From assembly GCA_050012355.1 (NCBI GenBank), contig JBEKHI010000130.1, positions 1-19,919 of the forward strand: DNA of 19,919 nt, in the 5' to 3' direction. Position 1 is the first letter of the stretch. Every line of letters starts with the position of its first letter. Below are positions 14,830 through 19,919 of the stretch, piece after piece. Under the pieces are notes generated by a model that worked only from the letters and a program-made list of their open reading frames with translations, had not been told where the DNA came from and ran no database searches. The DNA comes from JBEKHI01 sp050012355. Its GTDB lineage: Bacteria > Actinomycetota > Actinomycetes > Streptosporangiales > Streptosporangiaceae. The position numbers and the translations under genes were made by a program.

Positions 14830-15127
14830 CCCCGCCGCTCACCCTCGCGCTCCTCGGCCCCCCCTTGCTGCACGAACTGCGGCAAACCTCGCATACCGGC
14901 CACCTCCCGCCTCCGCCCGGCCACCAGCGATGGGCCAGCGATGGGCCTATAACGCCAGCGATGGGCCATCGCTGGCTCGTGACGTGCGCTCGTGGGGAGC
15001 ACCGCCGGAGCTGCCGACCGGCGGATGCGGGGAACGGGCCCGGGCGCTGGCCCGCCGTCACGGGAACAGCCGCCACCCGGTTGCGGATGTGGGAGCGGCC
15101 TGTGCGGAAACTGTCCGCAACGTCTTA
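14830..15127. other. Intergenic region between methyltransferase and GH12 gene
   Basis: No gene is supported. It contains the first cluster of CCAGCGATGGGCC repeats. It also has two competing hairpins: GTTGCGGA (15080-15087) and TGCGGA (15103-15108) can both pair with the same TCCGCAAC (15114-15121), just before the -35 of the GH12 promoter. Either could end transcripts coming from the methyltransferase gene. Confidence 0.45.
14924..14976. repeat. Cluster of CCAGCGATGGGCC repeats, upstream copy
   Basis: CCAGCGATGGGCC occurs at 14924-14936, 14935-14947 (overlapping by two bases) and 14955-14967. The last copy is the left part of a perfect odd palindrome of 23 bases at 14954-14976, with 11-base arms GCCAGCGATGG and CCATCGCTGGC around one G. 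The same 13-mer recurs twice at 16035-16070, beyond the GH12 gene. Confidence 0.85.
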
Positions 15128-15156
15128 TTGCAGAGGCATTCACCGCGATTTATAGT
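15128..15156 (+). promoter_or_regulatory. Sigma-70-like promoter of the GH12 gene
   Basis: TTGCAG (15128-15133) and TATAGT (15151-15156) are separated by 17 bases. The expected start of transcription is about 15163, leaving a leader of about 70 bases that contains the operator palindrome and the GAGAGGAGA ribosome site. Confidence 0.72.
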
Positions 15157-15171
15157 GTGCAAAGATCGATG

Positions 15172-15191
15172 TTTTCGAAGCGCTTCGAAAA
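15172..15191. promoter_or_regulatory. 20-base perfect palindromic operator, LacI-family type
   Basis: TTTTCGAAGCGCTTCGAAAA is a perfect palindrome about 10-30 bases after the predicted transcription start, so a bound repressor would block elongation or initiation. The GAAGCGCTTC centre with a CG dyad resembles LacI/CelR-type operators that control cellulase and sugar genes in actinobacteria. The regulator itself is not in the window. Confidence 0.75.
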
Positions 15192-15230
15192 GTGTGACAG
15201 AGCGGGGTCTACGAAAGAGAGGAGAACCGC

Positions 15231-15920
15231 ATGTCACGAGCGCTACGTATCGCGTTCCCGCTGGTCGCGGCCGCCATCGCGCTAGTTGTTGGTGCATCGG
15301 CGGCATTCGCCGCCGTGTGGACCTCGTCGGCGCAATACGGGTCCTGGACCGATGACGGCTACACCCTGTACAACGACGTCTGGGGAAGCGGCGCAGGTGC
15401 GCAGACCATCTGGGCCAATTCCTACAGCAACTGGGGCGTGGATTCCGACCAGCCCGACACCAGCGGGGTCAAGTCGTATCCCAACGTCAGTTACTCCATC
15501 GGCGAGCCGGTCAGTTCGCTGGGCACAGTGAGCAGCAGCTTCAACTTCAGCGTTCCCAGCACCGGGGATTTCGAGGCGGCCTACGACATCTGGGCCAACG
15601 GCAGCTCGGACGAGATCATGCTGTGGACGTACACCCAGAACGTCGGGCCGCTCGGGACCGAAGAGGCGTCAGCCTCGATCGGTGGCAGTACCTGGGACAT
15701 CTACAAGGGCAGCAACGGCTCGAATCCGGTGTACTCGTTCGTCCGAACTAGCAACGAGACCTCGGGAAGCGTCAACATCACGGATGTCTTCGACTGGCTC
15801 TCGTCGGAAGACTGGCTGACCGACGCCACCCTCAGCACGGTGCAGTTCGGCTGGGAGATCACCTCGACGAACGACACGACGGAGGACTTCACCGTCAACG
15901 ATTACTCTCTCTCGACCTGA
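15231..15920 (+). CDS. Secreted GH12 endo-beta-1,4-glucanase-like protein
   Basis: A 229-residue protein. The ATG at 15231 follows GAGAGGAGA and opens a signal peptide of about 28 residues ending SAAFA. The mature part is a single GH12 jelly-roll domain: YTLYNDVWGSGAGAQTIWAN (44-63), NWGV and VKSYPNVSY. The catalytic pair is at the expected motifs: nucleophile E128 in DEIMLWTY and acid/base E209 in QFGWEIT. The family cuts beta-1,4-glucan, xyloglucan or lichenan with retention; which substrate is preferred cannot be read here. There is no cellulose-binding module, and the length is near the minimum for the family. The gene is a self-contained unit with its own promoter, operator and terminator, flanked on both sides by the same palindromic repeats. 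Confidence 0.9.
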   Translation: MSRALRIAFPLVAAAIALVVGASAAFAAVWTSSAQYGSWTDDGYTLYNDVWGSGAGAQTIWANSYSNWGVDSDQPDTSGVKSYPNVSYSIGEPVSSLGTVSSSFNFSVPSTGDFEAAYDIWANGSSDEIMLWTYTQNVGPLGTEEASASIGGSTWDIYKGSNGSNPVYSFVRTSNETSGSVNITDVFDWLSSEDWLTDATLSTVQFGWEITSTNDTTEDFTVNDYSLST

Positions 15921-15933
15921 CGAGTTCCTGGTC

Positions 15934-15975
15934 GGTGCGGCAGCAACCAGCAAAGAATGTGGTTGCTGCCGCACC
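15934..15975 (+). terminator. Strong hairpin terminator of the GH12 gene
   Basis: GGTGCGGCAGCAACCA (15934-15949) and TGGTTGCTGCCGCACC (15960-15975) form a perfect 16-base-pair stem around a 10-base loop, 13 bases after the stop. It has no T tract, as usual in high-GC genomes. Confidence 0.8.
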
Positions 15976-16025
15976 CACCATGATCACGAGGGAACGGGCA
16001 GCGCCGGATTGCTGCTTGGTGGCGC

Positions 16026-16079
16026 CCCATGGATGGCCCATCGCTGGCGCAATGACGCCAGCGATGGGCCATCCATGGG
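16026..16079. repeat. Perfect 24-base inverted repeat containing two CCAGCGATGGGCC units
   Basis: The arms 16026-16049 and 16056-16079 are perfectly complementary around the loop CAATGA. Each arm carries the 13-mer found upstream of the GH12 gene, here as GGCCCATCGCTGG (16035-16047) and CCAGCGATGGGCC (16058-16070), plus an outer CCCATGGAT extension. A second, smaller inverted repeat, GCGAAAT and ATTTCGC, follows at 16101-16122 and might end the gatB transcript. Confidence 0.88.
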
Positions 16080-16170
16080 CCTGCAAAAGGCCGTGGCCCA
16101 GCGAAATGTCACGCTATTTCGCCATAAAGCGCGCCGCGCACCCCGACCGGACCCGTGAAGGTGATCGGGA

Positions 16171-16268
16171 CCGGACCGCACCGCGGCGCGCAGCCGGACC
16201 GCACCGCACCGCGGCGCGCAGCCGGACCCGCATCACAGCACGCAGCCGGACCGCACCGCGGCGGGCGG
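16171..16268. repeat. Imperfect tandem repeat, about 23-28-base unit, four copies
   Basis: Four head-to-tail copies begin CCGGACC: at 16171, 16194, 16222 and 16246. Copies 1 and 4 are nearly the same (CCGGACCGCACCGCGGCG). Copy 2 has one extra CACCG-type pentamer, and copy 3 is degenerate. The array ends 10 bases from the gatB stop. Together with 15976-16170 it makes up the gene-free stretch between the GH12 terminator and gatB. Confidence 0.75.
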
Positions 16269-16277
16269 CGGGACTGG

Positions 16278-17750
16278 TTAGGACAGGCGGTCTAGGACTA
16301 GTTCGCGGACTCGGGCGGCGTCGGCTTTGCCGCGGGTGGCCTTCATTACGGCACCGACGATTACGCCGGCGGCGGCGGCCTTGCCGGAGCGGATCTTCTC
16401 GGCCACGTCTGGGTTGGCAAGAATGGCCGTATCGATAGCGACGAGAAGCTCGCCCTCGTCGCTGACCACGGCTAGGCCGCGTTTGGCTACCACGTCGTCG
16501 GGTGAGCCCTCGCCCGCCAGCACGCCGTCGATTACCTCGCGAGCTAGCCGGTCGTTCAGCGAGCCGGCGGAGACCAGCGCGGTTACCCGGGCCACATCGG
16601 CCGGGGTGATCGGCAGCTCGGCGACGGAGACGCCGGTGTCGTTGGCGCGGCGGGCCAGCTCACCGAGCCACCACTTACGCGCGTCGGCGGGGGACGCGCC
16701 CGCGGCGACGGTTTCCTCGACGACATCCAGAGCGCCGGCGTTGCTCAGCGCGAACAGTTCCAGGTCCGACAGACCCCACGCCGACTGCAGCCTGACCCGG
16801 CGAGCGGATGGCAGTTCGGGCAACGAGTCCCTGATCGACTCGATCCACGAGGAAGCCGGGGCGACCGGAACCAGGTCGGGCTCCGGGAAGTACCGGTAGT
16901 CCTGCGCCTCTTCCTTGGACCGGCCCGGCGAGGTCTCGCCGCTCTCCTCGTTGAAGTGCCTGGTCTCCTGCTTGATCCGGCCACCCGAATCAAGAACGGA
17001 CGCCTGCCTGGCCATCTCCGAGCGGACCGCCCGCTCAACCGAGCGCAGCGAGTTCACGTTCTTGGTCTCGGTACGGGTGCCCCACACGCCGGAGCCCGCG
17101 GGCGACAGCGACGTGTTCACGTCGCAGCGCATCGAGCCCTCTTCCATTCGCACATCGGACACGTCTAGCGTGCGGAGCACGTCACGCAACTCGGTCACGT
17201 AGGCGCGCGCCACTACCGGGGCTAGCTCGCCGGTCCCCTCGACCGGCTTGGTGACGATCTCCACCAGCGGGATGCCCGCCCGGTTGTAGTCCACCAGCGA
17301 GTAGTCCGCACCGTGGATCCGGCCGGTCGCGCCGCCGACGTGCAGCGACTTGCCGGTGTCCTCTTCCAGGTGCACGCGCTCGATGCCCACCCGGTATGAG
17401 CGGCCGTCTAGCTCCACGTCCAGATAGCCTTCGGTGCACAGGGGCTCGTCGTACTGCGAGATCTGGAAGTCCTTCGGCATGTCCGGGTAGAAGTAGTTCT
17501 TGCGGGCGAACCGGCACCAGGACGCGATCGAGCAGTTCAGCGCCAGGCCGATCTTGATCGCGTACTCGATCGCCTTCTCGTTCACCACCGGCAGCGAGCC
17601 CGGCAGACCAAGGCAGACCGGGCACACCTGGGAGTTCGGCTCGCCGCCAAACTTCGCCACGCAGCCGCAGAACATCTTGGTTACGGTGCCCAGCTCGACG
17701 TGGGTCTCAAGGCCGAAGACCGGGTCGTAGCGGTCGGTCACAACAGTCAT
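16278..17750 (-). CDS. gatB: Aspartyl/glutamyl-tRNA amidotransferase subunit B
   Basis: A 490-residue GatB, the kinase and tRNA-binding subunit of the GatCAB complex, which amidates Glu-tRNA(Gln) and Asp-tRNA(Asn). The N-terminal cradle domain has GLETHVELGT, then MFCGC and the NSQVCPVCLGLPGSLPVVN stretch, with the cysteines that bind zinc in relatives. It continues with KNYFYPDMPKDFQISQYD, the YNRAGIPLVEIVTKP signature and MRCDVNTSL. The helical and YqeY-like tail ends at AAGVIVGAVMKATRGKADA, which binds the tRNA elbow. The ATG at 17750 overlaps the gatA stop in ATGA form, indicating translational coupling; an open frame further upstream overlaps gatA and is rejected. It is full length. GatCAB genes imply that this organism lacks at least one of GlnRS and AsnRS. 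Confidence 0.97.
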   Translation of the reverse strand: MTVVTDRYDPVFGLETHVELGTVTKMFCGCVAKFGGEPNSQVCPVCLGLPGSLPVVNEKAIEYAIKIGLALNCSIASWCRFARKNYFYPDMPKDFQISQYDEPLCTEGYLDVELDGRSYRVGIERVHLEEDTGKSLHVGGATGRIHGADYSLVDYNRAGIPLVEIVTKPVEGTGELAPVVARAYVTELRDVLRTLDVSDVRMEEGSMRCDVNTSLSPAGSGVWGTRTETKNVNSLRSVERAVRSEMARQASVLDSGGRIKQETRHFNEESGETSPGRSKEEAQDYRYFPEPDLVPVAPASSWIESIRDSLPELPSARRVRLQSAWGLSDLELFALSNAGALDVVEETVAAGASPADARKWWLGELARRANDTGVSVAELPITPADVARVTALVSAGSLNDRLAREVIDGVLAGEGSPDDVVAKRGLAVVSDEGELLVAIDTAILANPDVAEKIRSGKAAAAGVIVGAVMKATRGKADAARVRELVLDRLS

Positions 17751-19207
17751 GCGAGCTCCCCAGGAGTCAACCGCCCGAACGCGGCCTCGAACGCGGCGCC
17801 GACCCGGTACAGCCGGTCGTCGGCCAGCGCGGGCGCCATCACCTGCAGTCCCACCGGCAGCCCGTCGGCCAGCCCGCAGGGCACCGAGATCGCCGCGTTG
17901 CCCGCCAGGTCGGACGGGATCGTGCACAGGTCGGCCAGGTACATGGCCATCGGGTCATCGACCCGCTCCCCGACGCCGAAGGCCACGGTCGGGGTCACCG
18001 GCGAGATCAGCGCGTCCACCTGCTCGAACGCGGCCTCGAAGTCCCTGATGACCAACGTGCGTACCTGCTGCGCCTTGCCGTAGTAAGCGTCGTAGTACCC
18101 GCTGGACAGCGCGTAGGTGCCGAGGATGATGCGGCGTTTCACCTCCGCGCCGAACCCGGCCTCACGGGTCGCCGCCATCACTTCTTCGGCGTCCCCGGAA
18201 CCAACCCGCAGGCCGTACCGCATCCCGTCGAACCGCGCCAGGTTGGACGAGCACTCGCTCGGCGCGATCAGGTAGTACGCGGGCAGCGCGTAGGAGAAGT
18301 GCGGGCAGGACACCTCGACGACCTTGGCGCCGAGCGACTCGAGGACCGCGACCGCCTCGGTGAATCGCGCCATCACGCCCGGCTGGTACCCGTCACCGGA
18401 CAGGTTGGTGACAACGCCGATGCGCATGCCGCTGATGTCCGCCTGACGAGCGGCCGCGACCACCGGCGGTACCGGGGCGTCGATCGACGTCGAGTCCATC
18501 GGGTCGTGGCCGGACATCGCCTCGTGCAGCAGCGCGGTGTCGAGCACCGTCCGGCCGAACGGGCCCGGGGTGTCGAGCGAGGACGCGAACGCCACCACGC
18601 CGTAACGCGACGACCCGCCGTAGGTCGGCTTGGTACCGACGATCCCGCAGACCGCCGCGGGCTGCCTGATCGAGCCGCCGGTGTCGGTGCCGAGCGCCAG
18701 CGGCGCCTCGTACGCCGCCACGGCCGCAGCCGACCCACCGGATGAACCGCCGGGGACCTTGGACAGATCCCACGGGTTGCGCGACGGGCCATAGGCGGAG
18801 TTCTCGGTGGACGAGCCCATCGCGAACTCGTCCATGTTGGTCTTGCCGATCAGGATGGCCCCGGCCGACCGGAGCCGGCTGGTGATCGTGGACTCATACG
18901 GCGGCATCCAGCCCTCGAGGATCCGCGATCCGCAGGTGGTCGGCATGCCGACGGTGGCGAACAGGTCCTTGACCGCCACCGGTACCCCGGCGAGCGGGCC
19001 GAGCTTCTCCCCCGACGCCCGGCGGTCATCGACGATGCTCGCCTGATGGAGAGCGTCGTTATGGCCAATATGAAGGAACGCATGCACCTTGTCATCGACC
19101 GTCGCGATCCGGTCCAGATGGGCCTGGGTCACCTCAACGGCGGAGACTTCTCGCGCGCTCAGCTTCTCGGATAGCTCGGCGGCGGTGAGCCTGGTGAGGT
19201 CCGTCAT
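17747..19207 (-). CDS. gatA: Aspartyl/glutamyl-tRNA amidotransferase subunit A
   Basis: A 486-residue GatA, the glutaminase subunit that frees ammonia from glutamine and passes it to GatB. The amidase-signature fold is complete. The catalytic Ser-cisSer-Lys triad is visible as K80 in GVPVAVKDLF, S155 in VPGGSSGGSAAAVAA and S179 in GTDTGGSIRQPA. The substrate-gate region GKTNMDEFAMGSSTENSAYG (121-140) is typical of true GatA rather than other amidases. The ATG at 19207 shares its A with the gatC stop (TGATG), and GGGGAGGA lies just upstream within gatC. The end overlaps the gatB start by four bases. The three genes therefore form one translationally coupled operon. Confidence 0.97.
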   Translation of the reverse strand: MTDLTRLTAAELSEKLSAREVSAVEVTQAHLDRIATVDDKVHAFLHIGHNDALHQASIVDDRRASGEKLGPLAGVPVAVKDLFATVGMPTTCGSRILEGWMPPYESTITSRLRSAGAILIGKTNMDEFAMGSSTENSAYGPSRNPWDLSKVPGGSSGGSAAAVAAYEAPLALGTDTGGSIRQPAAVCGIVGTKPTYGGSSRYGVVAFASSLDTPGPFGRTVLDTALLHEAMSGHDPMDSTSIDAPVPPVVAAARQADISGMRIGVVTNLSGDGYQPGVMARFTEAVAVLESLGAKVVEVSCPHFSYALPAYYLIAPSECSSNLARFDGMRYGLRVGSGDAEEVMAATREAGFGAEVKRRIILGTYALSSGYYDAYYGKAQQVRTLVIRDFEAAFEQVDALISPVTPTVAFGVGERVDDPMAMYLADLCTIPSDLAGNAAISVPCGLADGLPVGLQVMAPALADDRLYRVGAAFEAAFGRLTPGELA

Positions 19208-19500
19208 CAGTCCTCCCCCAGGATCCGCGGCACCTTGAACCGCTGCTGTTCCACGGCCGGTGCCTGGTCAAGCGCCTGCTCAGGGGTCAGGCAGGGAGCC
19301 GGTTCGTCGGCACGGAACACGTTGGTCAGGCCGGTCGCGTGGGAGGTCGGCGGGATGCCATCGGCGGCGACCTCCTGGACCTGCGCGACCGCGGAAAGTA
19401 TCTGGCCGAGCTGCGGCGCCAAGTGGTCCAGCTCGTCGTCGGACAACGCGAGCCGGGACAGGCGCGCCAAGTGCGCGACCTCATCGCGGGTGATGGACAT
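19207..19500 (-). CDS. gatC: Aspartyl/glutamyl-tRNA amidotransferase subunit C
   Basis: A 97-residue GatC, the small belt subunit that wraps around GatA and GatB and stabilises the complex. It has the usual start MSITRDEVAHLARLSRLALS, then a helix with LDHLAPQLGQILSAVAQVQE and the partner-binding tail (FRADEPAPCLTPEQAL, later AVEQQRFKVPRIL). The ATG at 19500 is preferred because AGGA lies nine bases upstream and the family normally starts here. An ATG at 19584 would add 28 residues that are not GatC-like. It is the first gene of the operon, and its promoter must lie in 19501-19639, shared with the divergent protease gene. Confidence 0.95.
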   Translation of the reverse strand: MSITRDEVAHLARLSRLALSDDELDHLAPQLGQILSAVAQVQEVAADGIPPTSHATGLTNVFRADEPAPCLTPEQALDQAPAVEQQRFKVPRILGED

Positions 19501-19571
19501 GGACTTCATCCTAGAGGCCAGCCGCCCGCAAGCCGTAAAGGATAAGAACCACACAAATTGTGGCGAGATCA

Positions 19572-19600
19572 TTACATTACTCACAGTTTAGTTCTATGAT
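19572..19600 (+). promoter_or_regulatory. Candidate promoter of the S53 protease gene
   Basis: TTACAT (19572-19577) and TATGAT (19595-19600) are 17 bases apart, and transcription would begin about 30 bases before the start at 19640. The gatC-protease gap is AT-rich. It also has an inverted repeat, CCACA and TGTGG, around five bases at about 19551-19565, which might serve either direction. Confidence 0.5.
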
Positions 19601-19639
19601 CCCTATGTCCACTTTCATCCCACACATGCGGGGAGAAGC

Positions 19640-19919
19640 ATGACAAAAAGAACGACGATCACGGCCACCTTCGCGGCTACCGCGACGCTGGCCGGCCTGG
19701 TGATCGTAGGAGCGGGAACCTCTGCGGGCGCCACAACCACTCCGGTGACCCACACGTTGGCTGGAAGCAACGTGCCGTTCACCAGCACAACCGCGGCGAC
19801 CGGCACCGTCGCCGCTGCCACCAAGCTCACCATCCAGCTCTGGCTAACGCCCAAGACCTCGGCGGCGGAGGCGTATGCGACGGCGGTCTCCACGCCGAGC
19901 AGTTCGTCCTACGGGAAGT
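19640..19919 (+). CDS. S53 (sedolisin/kumamolisin-type) secreted protease, N-terminal part only
   Basis: The frame is open from the ATG at 19640 to the right edge (93 codons); GGGGAG lies just upstream. It begins with a signal peptide (MTKRTTITATFAATATLAGL, cleavage near SAGA). It continues into what looks like the activation propeptide of S53 peptidases: a beta strand LTIQLWLTPKTSAAEAYATA followed by VSTPSSSSYGK. This pattern (strand, variable helix, then x-S-x-x-Y-G-K/H) is characteristic of pro-kumamolisin domains. The catalytic domain with the Ser-Glu-Asp triad would lie beyond the window. Such enzymes are extracellular and active at acid pH. It is divergent from gatCAB. Confidence 0.78.
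   Translation, partial: MTKRTTITATFAATATLAGLVIVGAGTSAGATTTPVTHTLAGSNVPFTSTTAATGTVAAATKLTIQLWLTPKTSAAEAYATAVSTPSSSSYGK

Noticed and set aside
14924..16079. CRISPR array
   Set aside because: Copies are few, unevenly spaced, in both orientations and palindromic; there are no regular spacers and no cas genes.
1..19919. tRNA, rRNA or riboswitch genes
   Set aside because: No cloverleaf, rRNA or known riboswitch core was noticed on either strand by eye; a covariance-model search would be needed to exclude small RNAs.

Overview
The window is high-GC DNA with actinobacterial features: GTG starts, GGAGG-type ribosome sites, an F420-type (Ddn-like) oxidoreductase, an HxlR regulator, a GlxA-like regulator and a gatCAB operon. 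Several predicted secreted proteins (a broken GH78 rhamnosidase-like gene, a seven-repeat propeller protein, a spherulin-4-like protein, a GH12 glucanase and an S53 protease) suggest a saprophytic, plant-polymer-degrading filamentous actinomycete. The genus cannot be fixed from this sequence.

Layout. 1-1581 (-): GH78-like gene, frameshifted and running off the left edge. 1676-2530: gene debris, starting with a relic of a NaeI-family endonuclease 5' end. 2531-3712 (+): secreted propeller protein with a strong terminator. A second endonuclease relic lies at 3810-3851, just before a Ddn-like gene (3868-4284, +). 4424-6893 (-): APC amino-acid permease and MOSC protein. 7122-8610: divergent pair of an HxlR regulator and a membrane protein sharing an AT-rich promoter/operator. 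8622-8687: probable cytochrome P450 N-terminal relic. 8684-10259 (-): GlxA-like regulator and isochorismatase-like hydrolase in an operon. 10354-10384: third endonuclease relic. 10650-11552 (+): spherulin-4-like secreted protein. 11979-12164 (+): 61-residue protein. 12258-12375 (-): probable transposase C-terminal relic. 12626-14829 (+): intact NaeI-family restriction endonuclease followed by a C5-cytosine methyltransferase. 15231-15920 (+): GH12 endoglucanase with its own promoter, a perfect 20-bp operator palindrome and a terminator, bracketed by a family of CCAGCGATGGGCC palindromes. 16278-19500 (-): gatC-gatA-gatB with overlapping start and stop codons. 19640 to the right edge (+): start of an S53 (sedolisin) protease.

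The most notable signal is the NaeI-type restriction-modification locus together with three separate fragments of the same endonuclease 5' end, at 1.7, 3.8 and 10.4 kb, all in the same orientation. The longest differs from the intact gene almost only at synonymous positions, so it derives from a second, once functional homologue. Together with the P450, transposase and GH78 remnants, this marks the left two thirds of the window as a region of repeated gene acquisition and loss. The gatCAB end looks like stable core genome.
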